In this document: positions 9,701 through 17,366 of the stretch, piece by piece
How the letters are laid out: each line of letters opens with the position of its first letter
Numbering within the stretch: the stretch's first letter is position 1
Source of the DNA: Loigolactobacillus bifermentans DSM 20003
GTDB lineage: Bacteria; Bacillota; Bacilli; Lactobacillales; Lactobacillaceae
Direction of reading: 5' to 3'
Length of the DNA stretch: 61,362 nucleotides
Assembly: GCF_001434575.1 (NCBI RefSeq)
Contig: NZ_AZDA01000007.1
Coordinates: forward strand, 1-61,362
Notes under the pieces: generated by a model
The model's input: only the letters and a program-made list of their open reading frames with translations
Databases searched by the model: none
Told to the model about the DNA's origin: nothing
Program-made: the position numbers and the translations under genes

Positions 9701-9804
9701 CTTATGATGTGCTGCCACCAGCACACGAAGGTGACGGTCGGTTTCACCAAAATGTGGTGCGGCCGGCTTTGATCTGGCAAAAGGAGGCGCCAGTAGATGA
9801 TTGA
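6697..9804 (+). CDS. jetC: Wadjet JetC SMC-like ATPase
   Basis: The 1035-aa SMC/MukB-like ATPase has a Walker A motif (GENAVGKTT) near residues 33-41, long Gln-rich coiled coils from about 260 to 700, a signature-like SGGSGAEKSQA near 915-925, and Walker B CLVMFDEFADKLD near 949-961. In Wadjet, JetABC forms a loop-extruding motor that senses small circular DNA and presents it to JetD for cleavage. At 1035 aa it is compact for the family. It overlaps both neighbours (jetB by 10 nt, jetD by 8 nt). Confidence 0.88.
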   Translation: MSLKPVCFHLRNFNKYLSLDLPASENGNLTLIGENAVGKTTLANCFFPMLIDGSIATPSFNPAKGTERLDKQSKPKNSAQDTRHFENMLLSWGPGAMKVRTGYAYLTLESEQRQVILGLGASRGDHEATWWFVVLQPNVAAGLDLVTTKDGVSLNQADFETANQGLGDALHVFNQAVGYRDFVASQVYGFASGQQLTRLANVYRLLASPILTGGNAQFTPILAALRAAQAGIDTQVMTQVAASQRELNRRNGLLKRIETVQKRLAKMKQVIFWCNLNHLDELYLSDYQAQNTQYQALSTKLDQMMTAQTALQQQQTLTETSLQQATQQLAQLQVAKQQQDHLKEQQQAYQYRLEMAQAAIARFEKATAALAVAQQKLEQVQARLKRYQQQIANLLATRIKPLQAQISAQTAQLPELAQQLAEIDDQVMVTRLTDYLKQLQQALTDYQALKDTIVQLGLDVQIVDEMQTALAQRIQQRVQGPLVSRMREGLLADNSQVHATGKVKMNQAAAALQQQQQTLLAAHADLKYFLADQAQFKQLQTWVAALKDAFVQRTQLQTTLEQCATKLQSGQEQVAQIKDSMDPDFELATTQATIQQLQQQLAQLVIDPQLTQKLTQTQQQVTKLEQQRQTILVKVAEQKGQIAGTIAQLNALKQALFALQQRLQPAIKLLAHYQPDEVVLQDLAQLNAFTTSHRSAIRNHKYATISVRVGQLIRRNTAQGLDENAIDDLLMERGRTTDALQMRQESLQEQAELTVPTFDLQDLQTFMVADRQRIQKAFDQSEKTNEAAQTAYLGAAVGTISAQYRVIQTYNHMLTEGNRAQGIQLKIVLQPDKGLDPAVIEEACDMTLLERPTLQHEIQRRLQNLAQDMQVANDPAAFQNKAEELLDTRYWSNFQVLIKRRSSDAEDYEVVDDKFVRSGGSGAEKSQAMILPLLLVPKMILSQTQVKDVPCLVMFDEFADKLDPETAKIFAKTIANFGFSFIATMPGGTQNKLLADGVANIAYDVLPPAHEGDGRFHQNVVRPALIWQKEAPVDD

Positions 9805-10612
9805 TTATGGACACGCTTATTGTGAGGCAACTGGCAAACCAGCACCGACTCAGGCCCCGCGTTTAACACCGTTATTTCAACAAATCGCTGCCGGCACGCT
9901 GTTGCCACCACGCGGGCAACAGGCCGTTGATTTAGGGCTGACCGCGCATAGTTTGAATGATCCACGGGAAGATCCACCCCTTTATGAGTACTATCAGTGG
10001 GTTTTAGCACATTATTTTGCGGAACAACCACCGCATGAATTAACGGCGAAGCTGATTGGCATGGCTTTTACCTGTGCCAATTTATTTCAAACCGATCTGC
10101 CACAGCCGTTAACCATCAATCCCTGGCAAGTGGAGTCATTAACGACTTTTCCATTGGCCACGCGGCGGGCCATTGTGGTTGAAAATAATGGCATTTTTAT
10201 TTGGTTGTTTAAGCGGCACCCTACGTGGCCGTTGATCAATCAGGCCGGCAATGATTTTAATCCAACTTATGTGCAATTGTTGCAAGAATTAGAACAGCGG
10301 GGGTTGCAGTTAACGTATTTAGGTGATTTAGACAGTCGTGGCATTCAAATGGCTGATTACCTCTTTCAGCAGCTTCAAAAGACGTCAATTGAACAGTTCA
10401 CAGCCCTGCAAACCCCGACGCAGGTGGCAACTTGGTTGGCAGTGCATGGTAAGTCAGATTTAAAACGGCAACGGACCCGCCGCTTAACGGTCCAGCAGCC
10501 AGTTTTTCAAACGGAAATGGATTCCGTTTGTTTATTGCACCAGTTTGTCGAACAGGAACAGCTGATTGCTGATTATGAGCGCTTAATGCCGGCTTGGTTA
10601 GACGAAGCATAG
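9797..10612 (+). CDS. jetD: Wadjet JetD-like Toprim nuclease
   Basis: The 271-aa protein carries a recognisable Toprim core: RRAIVVEN with Glu129, then a YLGDLDSRGIQ segment with Asp177 and Asp179, as in the DUF2399/TOPRIM half of JetD. These acidic residues coordinate the metals for DNA cleavage in the family. It is shorter than many JetD proteins, so its N-terminal arm domain is reduced. The start lies within the jetC 3' end, with AGGAGG 9 nt upstream. No terminator separates it from the XRE gene 70 bp downstream. Confidence 0.8.
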   Translation: MIDYGHAYCEATGKPAPTQAPRLTPLFQQIAAGTLLPPRGQQAVDLGLTAHSLNDPREDPPLYEYYQWVLAHYFAEQPPHELTAKLIGMAFTCANLFQTDLPQPLTINPWQVESLTTFPLATRRAIVVENNGIFIWLFKRHPTWPLINQAGNDFNPTYVQLLQELEQRGLQLTYLGDLDSRGIQMADYLFQQLQKTSIEQFTALQTPTQVATWLAVHGKSDLKRQRTRRLTVQQPVFQTEMDSVCLLHQFVEQEQLIADYERLMPAWLDEA

Positions 10613-10681
10613 GCTTGTCAAAAAGATTGGCTACTCATCAGGCGCTTTATTTGGTAACTTGTCAGTAAGGAGGAAATGCTG

Positions 10682-11074
10682 ATGATCGGGGAACAGTTGC
10701 AACAAGCGCGTCAAGCGCGCCAGCTATCACAAGAACAAGTCGCTGAGCAACTTGCGGTGAGCCGTCAGACGATTTCGAATTGGGAAACTGAAAAAAGTTA
10801 TCCAGATATTGAACGTGTGCTGCGTTTGGCGGAACTTTATCAGTTGTCACTGGATGAATTGTTACGTCGTGATCCGCAGTTGATCCATGCCTGGCAGGTG
10901 GCCAGTGATCAGGTTAAACTTGGGCGTTATTTAGCGGTTTTGCTAGGGCTGAACCTGTTGCTCACATTAGGCATTCTTTACCTGAACGCATTTTTCTGGC
11001 TGACAGTGAGTTTGTTTTTAGGGTTGGTGGTTTGTGTGAGTGGTTGTTTTTACGTCTTGATCAAGTTGATTTGA
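10682..11074 (+). CDS. XRE-family regulator with C-terminal membrane helices
   Basis: The 130-aa protein has an N-terminal helix-turn-helix (residues about 5-60, with LSQEQVAEQLAVSRQTISNWE) and two hydrophobic segments in its C-terminal third (about 83-128). This is the common HTH_3 plus membrane-anchor architecture. ATG 10682 is chosen because AAGGAGG at 10667-10673 is 8 nt away; the ATG at 10676 would be only 2 nt away. It may share the Wadjet transcript, but its role there is unknown. Confidence 0.75.
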   Translation: MIGEQLQQARQARQLSQEQVAEQLAVSRQTISNWETEKSYPDIERVLRLAELYQLSLDELLRRDPQLIHAWQVASDQVKLGRYLAVLLGLNLLLTLGILYLNAFFWLTVSLFLGLVVCVSGCFYVLIKLI

Positions 11075-11084
11075 GGTGGCGTCC

Positions 11085-11408
11085 ATGCAAGTTTGGTTGT
11101 TATTGGGATTGCTTGTCGCGTTACTCGTTGCGATTTTAATGTTGACGTGGCAGTTACAACAATTGTTAAAAGTCGATGCGATGGCACGTCAGTTACCGCA
11201 TCCAACGTTTTGGCGCTTGATTGCTGGCGGTACGCAAAATGGCGCCGGTTTGTTAGGCTATTTGATCTTGCGCCGGCGTTGGCCGGTGCAGGCGGTCCTA
11301 GACCAACCGCGGAAACGGCAACAGTTAAAAATCAGTGTTTTGGCGGCCTTTGCGGTTGTGGTTGGCTTAGGCGTGGCAGTTTTGGTGGTGTTGTTATTCG
11401 GCGCATAA
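11085..11408 (+). CDS. small membrane protein of unknown function
   Basis: The 107-aa protein has one N-terminal transmembrane helix (about 2-25), a basic central segment ending in RKRQQ, and a second helix (about 83-105). The start ATG 11085 has GAGGTGG 7 nt upstream. It begins 10 nt after the XRE/membrane gene and shares a terminator with it, so the two are probably co-expressed. No family recognised. Confidence 0.6.
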   Translation: MQVWLLLGLLVALLVAILMLTWQLQQLLKVDAMARQLPHPTFWRLIAGGTQNGAGLLGYLILRRRWPVQAVLDQPRKRQQLKISVLAAFAVVVGLGVAVLVVLLFGA

Positions 11409-11412
11409 GGTA

Positions 11413-11451
11413 AAAAGGCAGTGCTTTCAGCCAGCAAGCACTGCCTTTTTT
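11413..11451 (+). terminator. intrinsic terminator
   Basis: AAGGCAGTGCTT / AAGCACTGCC arms followed by T6. It closes the Wadjet/XRE block before the copper operon. Confidence 0.85.
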
Positions 11452-11463
11452 GATGTATATATG

Positions 11464-11513
11464 TTTACAAACGTAAATCAAAATGTTATATTCTATTTGA
11501 GATTACAAATGTA
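11464..11513 (+). promoter_or_regulatory. copper operon promoter with two CopY boxes
   Basis: The promoter is TTTACA (11464-11469), 17-bp spacer, TATATT (11487-11492). TACAAACGTA (11466-11475) overlaps the -35 and TACAAATGTA (11504-11513) lies just downstream of the -10. The latter is a perfect match to the CopY consensus TACAnnTGTA and the former differs at one base. This is the normal layout for repression by CopY and derepression by copper. Confidence 0.8.
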
Positions 11514-11549
11514 AACTATAAAAATAATCAATCAGGATGGTGATTACAA

Positions 11550-11924
11550 ATGGCTCAAATCAGTGTATTGATCGTTGGAATGGCGGCAATCGGTTTTATT
11601 TTATGGTGGTTTTTTGGGCATCACGCCACACAAGCAACGGTTGCACAGGTGACGGATCAGGAACAAAGTGTCGATATTTTAGTGAACGGTGGCTATTCGC
11701 CGGAAAAAGTTGTTTTGAAACAGGGGGTGCCTGCAACACTGAATTTCACCCGTCAAGATGCCTCCAGTTGTTTGGATCATGTGGTTTTCCCAGATTTTGG
11801 GATCAATCAGGCGTTGCCACGTGGTCAAAAGGTCGCGATTAAAATTGATACTGACCAGGCTGGTGACTATACGTGGGCTTGCGGCATGGACATGTTTCAC
11901 GGAAAGTTGGTGATCACAAAATGA
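11550..11924 (+). CDS. membrane-anchored cupredoxin-domain protein
   Basis: The 124-aa protein has an N-terminal membrane helix (about 4-23) and then a cupredoxin-like beta domain. Likely copper ligands are Cys and His in the SSCLDHVVF segment and Cys/Met/His in CGMDMFHGK near the C-terminus. It sits directly behind the CopY boxes and overlaps the ATPase start by 4 nt (ATGA). I infer extracytoplasmic copper binding and delivery to, or acceptance from, the adjacent ATPase. Confidence 0.82.
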   Translation: MAQISVLIVGMAAIGFILWWFFGHHATQATVAQVTDQEQSVDILVNGGYSPEKVVLKQGVPATLNFTRQDASSCLDHVVFPDFGINQALPRGQKVAIKIDTDQAGDYTWACGMDMFHGKLVITK

Positions 11925-13855
11925 GTATTACAAAACGCTTTATCATCGCCTTGATTTTTTCATTACCGATGTTGATTCAAATGGTGTTGATGCCTTGGGG
12001 CGTGATGTTACCTGGTGGTCACTTCACGCAATTGGGCTTAACAACAGTTGTGATGTTGGTTGCGGCCCGCCCATTTTTACAAAGTGCCTGGGCCTCTTTT
12101 AAAAAGCATCATTCGAATATGGATACCTTGGTGGCAATCGGCACTGTCACGGCCTATAGCTATAGCATTTATGCCATGATCACAGGCCAAGCCGTGTTTT
12201 TTGAAAGTGCCGCATTAGTCGTGACCTTTGTGTTATTAGGTCAAGTATTTGAAGAACGGATGCGAAGAAATGCTTCTAATGCAGTTGAAAAATTAATGAA
12301 TTTACAAGCCAAAGATGCTGAAGTGATTCGTGACGGTCAAACCGTGGTGATACCGTTAGCACAAGTCGTTGCTGGCGATGTGATTCGGGTGAAACCAGGC
12401 CAGAAAATTGCCGTTGATGGCACGATTATTGAAGGAACATCGACGATCGATGAAGCCATGGTAACCGGAGAAAGTATGCCAGCCGTGAAAAAAGTTGGCG
12501 ACAAGGTGATTGGCGCAACGATGAACCAGACTGGCACCTTTTTATTTCGCGCTGACAAAGTCGGTAACGATACCATGTTGGCGCAAATTGTCGCCTTGGT
12601 TAAAAAGGCGCAAACCAGTCACGCGCCGATTCAAAATTTAACCGATAAAGTCTCTGACATTTTTGTGCCAGTGGTGTTGATCATCTCGATTTTAACGTTT
12701 ATGGTTTGGTTCTCATTACTAGGCGCTTCCTTAGGGGTGTCGTTGATTTTTGCCGTTTCTGTGTTAGTCATTGCCTGCCCTTGTGCGCTGGGACTGGCTA
12801 CCCCTACGGCATTAATGGTCGGCACAGGGCGAAGTGCGAAACTAGGCGTACTGATCAAAAACGGTGACGTTTTGGAAGCCGTTAATGATGTTAAAACGGT
12901 GGTTTTTGATAAAACCGGGACGATCACCGTTGGCCAACCAGTGGTCACCGATATTGTAGGGGATCAAACAGCGACCCTCAAAATTGCAGCCGCACTGGAA
13001 GCGTCTTCTGAGCATCCGTTGGCAACGGCCATTATCAAGCGCGCTGAAGCTGACCAGGTTCAAAGTACAGCGCAGCTTGCAGACTTTAAGGCCATTGAAG
13101 GTAAAGGCGTCACTGCAACCTTGGATCAAGCGACGGCCTTTGTGGGGAACGACAAATTATTAGCGGACGCTACGATCAGTGCAACCTTAAAAGCAGAGAT
13201 GCGGCGTTTACAAAATGAAGCCAAAACGGTGGTGTTAGTCGGGATGAACCAGCAAGTGATTGGTTTGATCGCGATTCAAGACACCCCTAAGGCAACGTCA
13301 CAGGCTGCTATTCAGGCCTTAAAAGAACGGGGTTTGAAAACAGTGATGTTAACCGGTGATAATCAGCTTGTTGCTCAGGCAATTGCGAAACAAGTGGGCA
13401 TCGATCAAGTCATTGCAGATGTGTTACCCAGTGATAAGGCGGCACACGTCCAAGCATTACAAAAAAACGGTAAAGTGGCCTTTGTTGGCGATGGGATCAA
13501 CGATGCGCCTGCTTTAACGGCTGCAGATGTGGGCATTGCCATGGGCTCCGGTACGGATATTGCCATTGATGCAGGGGGCATCGTGCTGGTGAAAAATGAT
13601 TTACGAGATGTGGTGACCGCGCTGGAATTAAGCCAAAAGACGTTTGATCGGATCAAATTAAATTTATTCTGGGCGTTTGTTTACAACGTATTAGGCATTC
13701 CAGTTGCAGCTGGTTTGTTTTATACGCTGGGCATCACGTTAAGTCCTGAATTAGCCGGCTTAGCCATGGCGTTTAGCTCACTTTCTGTGGTCACCAGTTC
13801 ACTATTGTTAAACCGCACCCGCTTAAAATCGCAGCAGCGAACGGTAGCTGCTTAG
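11921..13855 (+). CDS. copB: copper-translocating P1B-type ATPase
   Basis: The 644-aa protein has the P1B hallmarks: a CPCALG transmembrane metal site, the DKTGT phosphorylation motif, TGES in the actuator domain, a SEHPLA histidine motif, and GDGINDAPAL. There is no N-terminal heavy-metal-binding domain; the protein opens directly with membrane helices. ATG 11921 is favoured because it overlaps the upstream stop, although the frame is open farther upstream. CopY boxes make copper the likely substrate. CopA versus CopB naming is arbitrary in this group. Confidence 0.88.
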   Translation: MSITKRFIIALIFSLPMLIQMVLMPWGVMLPGGHFTQLGLTTVVMLVAARPFLQSAWASFKKHHSNMDTLVAIGTVTAYSYSIYAMITGQAVFFESAALVVTFVLLGQVFEERMRRNASNAVEKLMNLQAKDAEVIRDGQTVVIPLAQVVAGDVIRVKPGQKIAVDGTIIEGTSTIDEAMVTGESMPAVKKVGDKVIGATMNQTGTFLFRADKVGNDTMLAQIVALVKKAQTSHAPIQNLTDKVSDIFVPVVLIISILTFMVWFSLLGASLGVSLIFAVSVLVIACPCALGLATPTALMVGTGRSAKLGVLIKNGDVLEAVNDVKTVVFDKTGTITVGQPVVTDIVGDQTATLKIAAALEASSEHPLATAIIKRAEADQVQSTAQLADFKAIEGKGVTATLDQATAFVGNDKLLADATISATLKAEMRRLQNEAKTVVLVGMNQQVIGLIAIQDTPKATSQAAIQALKERGLKTVMLTGDNQLVAQAIAKQVGIDQVIADVLPSDKAAHVQALQKNGKVAFVGDGINDAPALTAADVGIAMGSGTDIAIDAGGIVLVKNDLRDVVTALELSQKTFDRIKLNLFWAFVYNVLGIPVAAGLFYTLGITLSPELAGLAMAFSSLSVVTSSLLLNRTRLKSQQRTVAA

Positions 13856-13866
13856 ATCTAAAAAAA

Positions 13867-13899
13867 CGACCTGGCACATGTGGTGTGTCAGGTCATTTT
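13867..13899. terminator. bidirectional terminator between convergent genes
   Basis: GACCTGGCACA and TGTGTCAGGTC arms, flanked by A-rich and T-rich runs, between convergent genes. Confidence 0.7.
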
Positions 13900-13902
13900 G
13901 CG

Positions 13903-14721
13903 TTACTTTTTAGATTTCCGTCGGCGCACAAGATCGGATAATTTAACAATATCTTTTGGCGAGGTCACCGTGGTATTTAATTTCAAACTGGGAAAACTTT
14001 TAAGCAAGCGGCGCTGAACATAGGTTAAGCGCGGTAATTGTTCCCGTTCATGAGGATGCTCGCGGTAATCTTCCAGCCAGGCCAGTTCTTGTTGGAGCTT
14101 GTCGGTAGACGCTTCCAAGCGTGTACGGAGCTCCGATTTTTTACTTTCAATGGCTTCACCAATTCGTTTCGTAGCAGCACCAAAGGCGGCCACATTGGCA
14201 ACGGTAAAACCAAGGTCGAACGTCATTAAAGCTAACATAGCAATGGCCACAAAATTCCCATAACTTAAAGTTAGGTGTTCGACAATTTGGGCAATAAAAG
14301 GGTGAATGACTTTGACAATAAAGACCACCCCGATGCCCCAGAATAGCGAGACTGGAATCGCAACCCGGCCGTTGAGATTCAGGGGCATGTCACTATAATC
14401 CCACCACCGCGCGTGAAATAGTTTTTCCATGCCCCAACTGGTGACGTATTCGATGATCGTGATCAAAATGGCCCCAGCAAAATACAAAATCAAAATATTG
14501 TGTTCAAATGGTTCAATGGCGGCTAAAACAGCCATCATACTAAAGCCATAAATGGGAATGATCGGGCCAATCAAGAACCCTGAGTTGGTCCAATGATGTT
14601 TTTTAACACTGACATAGCCACTTTCCCATAACCAACCAACGACGCCGTAAGCAAAGAAGTAAAGTAGCCAAGTCAGGCATTGCTGTTCAAGATTGAATAA
14701 GTGCAGTTGTTGCGCGGTCAC
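13903..14721 (-). CDS. CmpB-family putative membrane protein (PF06541)
   Basis: The 272-aa protein has about five to six N-terminal membrane helices with the family signatures WLLYFFAYGVVGWLWES and a SGFLIGPIIPIYG segment. A cytoplasmic, charged, coiled-coil-like C-terminus ends in RRRKSKK. The family is annotated as 'putative ABC transporter, CmpB'; its function is unknown. The start is placed at GTG 14721, eight nt after GGGGG; an in-frame TTG at 14727 is too close to that site. Confidence 0.75.
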   Translation of the reverse strand: MTAQQLHLFNLEQQCLTWLLYFFAYGVVGWLWESGYVSVKKHHWTNSGFLIGPIIPIYGFSMMAVLAAIEPFEHNILILYFAGAILITIIEYVTSWGMEKLFHARWWDYSDMPLNLNGRVAIPVSLFWGIGVVFIVKVIHPFIAQIVEHLTLSYGNFVAIAMLALMTFDLGFTVANVAAFGAATKRIGEAIESKKSELRTRLEASTDKLQQELAWLEDYREHPHEREQLPRLTYVQRRLLKSFPSLKLNTTVTSPKDIVKLSDLVRRRKSKK

Positions 14722-14757
14722 CGGCAACGCCCCCTTTTTGACTTTAGTATACCTTAG

Positions 14758-15294
14758 TTAGCCGGCTAATTGGGCCGCAATTTGCGCTAATAACTGCCGC
14801 GGTGTTTGTTTGCCAGCCTTGATCCAGTCTAAAGTTATTTGATAGAGACCGGCGGCCACAAATTGGGTGTAATAGTGCGCATAAGCCCCGGTAAACGGGC
14901 GACTTTTTACAAAATCACGGTAGAACTGCGTGACAAAATAAGTGAAGCGCTGGTTTAAAATCGGCTCGGCCCCACTTTTCAGGAGGACTTCAAATAAGTC
15001 ACTATGTTCATCGACATACTGAAAATAGGCTTGGCTGATAAAAGCAGCCTGTTTATCTGGAAGCTGTGCGAGAAACTGATAAAATGGCTGAATATACGCG
15101 TCAAAGTAGTCTTTCAAAACGGCCTCTTTCGACGGATAGTTGCGGTAAAACGCCATTCTGGAGATACCGGCTTTTGCGGCTAAAGCACTGATAGTAATGC
15201 TTTGAAAGGTTTGCTGGCGCATTAGGGCAAATAATGCTAATTGTAAACTTTCTTGGCTGAGCTGTTTTTGTTCTTGGCGGTACTGATTTGGCAT
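14758..15294 (-). CDS. TetR-family regulator
   Basis: The 178-aa protein has a TetR N-terminal HTH (residues about 17-62, ITISALAAKAGISRMAFYRNYPSKEAVL) and a helical C-terminal ligand domain. It diverges from the SDR gene at 15409, which it probably controls. The intergenic region holds a TCACGTAAC / GTAACGTGA pair that could be its operator, but this is weak. Confidence 0.8.
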   Translation of the reverse strand: MPNQYRQEQKQLSQESLQLALFALMRQQTFQSITISALAAKAGISRMAFYRNYPSKEAVLKDYFDAYIQPFYQFLAQLPDKQAAFISQAYFQYVDEHSDLFEVLLKSGAEPILNQRFTYFVTQFYRDFVKSRPFTGAYAHYYTQFVAAGLYQITLDWIKAGKQTPRQLLAQIAAQLAG

Positions 15295-15408
15295 AACAAT
15301 TTCCCTCTCTTTGTCACGTAACCCTTGAATAAGCTTGTCTTTTAAGTCACTTCAGCTTAGCATAGGCAGCAATGATGTCACAACTGTAACGTGAAAGGTG
15401 AGCGCAAC

Positions 15409-16428
15409 ATGACACAGCATTTTGATCAACGAACAACGGCGGCACAAGTGATGCAAGGGATTCAACGCCCCCAACAAGTTGCAGTGGTAACCGGTGGCTA
15501 TAGTGGGGTGGGCTTGCAGGTGACGAAAGCTTTAATCAAAGCGGACATGCAGGTCATTGTACCTGCGCGCAGACCAGCTGTGGCGCAGCAAATAATGCAA
15601 CAATTACCGCAAGTTATTGTGTTGCCTTGTGATTTAATGGTAGCCCGGTCAATTAATGACTTTGCGGATCAAGTGTTACAACGTTTTCGACGGATAGACC
15701 TATTTATTGGTTGTGCAGGAATTATGTTTGCACCACTACGTCGAGATGCTGCAGGTAACGAATCGCAATTTTCAGTGAATTATTTAGGACACTTCCGATT
15801 ACTAAAACGACTTTATCCGGCTTTAAGAGCCGGCCACGCGCGGGTCGTATTGGCCACGTCACGGGCACAAAGTTGGAATGGCGTTGATTTTGAAGATCCT
15901 AATTTTCAACGGCGGCCCTATGATCCAAAAGTGGCCTATGCACAGTCCAAAACAGCTGATATTTTATTAGCTGTTGAATTGGATCGCTTGGCCCAAAAAG
16001 ACGGGGTACGTGCTTTTGCTGTTCATCCAGGGTTGATTCCAGGCACCAATTTAGGTCGTTTTATGCAACATTCAGCGCGCTTGCGCAAGCTCAGCGCCTG
16101 GCTGCTAAATCATGGTGGCACGACCGTGATCAACGGGCGGCATCGTTTTCAAGCCTGGCGCCATAACCGTTCAGAGTATGATTATTTTAAAACGCCGGCA
16201 CAAGGTGCGGCCTCAATATTATGGGCAGCAACGAGTCCAACTTTGGCGCAGCACGGAGGGGTATTTATTGAGGATTGCCATGTTGGTCAAGTTGTAACGG
16301 CTGAAAGTACTTCTAAATATGGCGTTCGTCCTTGGGCTGTTGATCAGGACTTAGCGCGGCAATTATGGCAGTTAGGGGAACAGCTGAATCAGTTTCAATT
16401 TAAAATTCCCTCTAGTCAAACTCACTAA
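15409..16428 (+). CDS. short-chain dehydrogenase/reductase
   Basis: The 339-aa SDR has TGGYSGVGLQ cofactor-binding glycines near residue 28, an active-site YAQSK (Tyr-x-x-x-Lys), and a C-terminal extension typical of the retinol dehydrogenase/WWOX-like subgroup. ATG 15409 is preferred over GTG 15391, because GAAAGGTGAG lies just before it. Divergent from a TetR gene, so likely substrate-inducible. Substrate unknown. Confidence 0.8.
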   Translation: MTQHFDQRTTAAQVMQGIQRPQQVAVVTGGYSGVGLQVTKALIKADMQVIVPARRPAVAQQIMQQLPQVIVLPCDLMVARSINDFADQVLQRFRRIDLFIGCAGIMFAPLRRDAAGNESQFSVNYLGHFRLLKRLYPALRAGHARVVLATSRAQSWNGVDFEDPNFQRRPYDPKVAYAQSKTADILLAVELDRLAQKDGVRAFAVHPGLIPGTNLGRFMQHSARLRKLSAWLLNHGGTTVINGRHRFQAWRHNRSEYDYFKTPAQGAASILWAATSPTLAQHGGVFIEDCHVGQVVTAESTSKYGVRPWAVDQDLARQLWQLGEQLNQFQFKIPSSQTH

Positions 16429-16472
16429 AACCAGTTATGGTAGACGTAAGCGCTATAATGGGAGGTCAGAAA

Positions 16473-17321
16473 ATGAAAGTTTTATGGAATGATCAAGTGG
16501 TTGAACGTGACACGGTTAAAATCGATATTGAGGATCGTGGGTATCAGTTTGGCGACGGTTTGTACGAAGCGTTACAAGTTTACAACGGCAAAATGTACAT
16601 GGTGAAAGAACATTTTGAACGGTTACAACGTTGTGCTAAAAAGATTCGAATGGCGTTACCATATCCAGTTGAAGCCATTATCGCTAATTTGAACAAGTTA
16701 ATTGCAGCGGAACAGATCCAAAATGGCGTCATGTATCTACAGGTGACCCGTGGAGTAGAACCACGGGATCATAATTTGCCAGAACCAGGGACGATTCCTG
16801 GCGTTTTAACCGCCAATGTCACGCCAATTGAGCGGTTGACTCAAATGCAACAGGCTGGTTTAAAAACTGTGGTGGTGCCAGATCAACGGTGGTTGCATTG
16901 TGACATTAAGTCCTTAAGCTTATTAGGCAATTTGTTATCTTTAGATGAAGCCCGGACACAAGGCTATGATGATGCGCTGTTACAGCGCGATGGTTACTTT
17001 ACAGAAGCCTCTGCTTCTAACTTATGGTTTGTGGTGGGGGATACGATCTACACCCATGAGGATGGCAATTTGGTCTTACCAGGGATTACCAAAATCAAAA
17101 CATTAGCTTTGGCACGCGAACTCGGTTTGACGGTTAAAGAAGAAGCCTTCCCGGTTAGCCGTTTGGCAGAGGCAACTGAATGTTTTGAAACCAATTCAGT
17201 TTGGGAAGTGGTGCCTGTGGTAGCCATCAATGGACGCCAGTTAACAGCAGGTGCAGGCCCAATCACAGCACAATTGCAGAAAGCTTATATTGCTGCGGTT
17301 AATGACTTTATTGAAGCTTAA
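16473..17321 (+). CDS. dat: D-amino acid aminotransferase
   Basis: The 282-aa protein has the usual length and sequence of D-alanine aminotransferase (PLP fold type IV): WNDQVVERD at the N-terminus, RGYQFGDGLYE, the PLP lysine in CDIKSLSLLGN, and FTEASASNLW. It supplies D-amino acids (D-Glu/D-Ala) for the cell wall. Start at ATG 16473 with GGGAGGT upstream. A strong terminator follows. Confidence 0.92.
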   Translation: MKVLWNDQVVERDTVKIDIEDRGYQFGDGLYEALQVYNGKMYMVKEHFERLQRCAKKIRMALPYPVEAIIANLNKLIAAEQIQNGVMYLQVTRGVEPRDHNLPEPGTIPGVLTANVTPIERLTQMQQAGLKTVVVPDQRWLHCDIKSLSLLGNLLSLDEARTQGYDDALLQRDGYFTEASASNLWFVVGDTIYTHEDGNLVLPGITKIKTLALARELGLTVKEEAFPVSRLAEATECFETNSVWEVVPVVAINGRQLTAGAGPITAQLQKAYIAAVNDFIEA

Positions 17322-17324
17322 TCA

Positions 17325-17358
17325 AAACAGCGCTGAAAATTTTTCAGCGCTGTTTTTT
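17325..17358. terminator. bidirectional terminator
   Basis: Perfect CAGCGCTGAAAA/TTTTCAGCGCTG stem with A- and T-runs on either side, between dat and the convergent nitroreductase gene. Confidence 0.85.
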
Positions 17359-17366
17359 GAGTCCGA

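Noticed and set aside
4195-10612. Chromosomal MukBEF-like condensin
   Set aside because: The fourth gene encodes a Toprim nuclease and the overlapping four-gene order fits Wadjet; the host family uses Smc-ScpAB.
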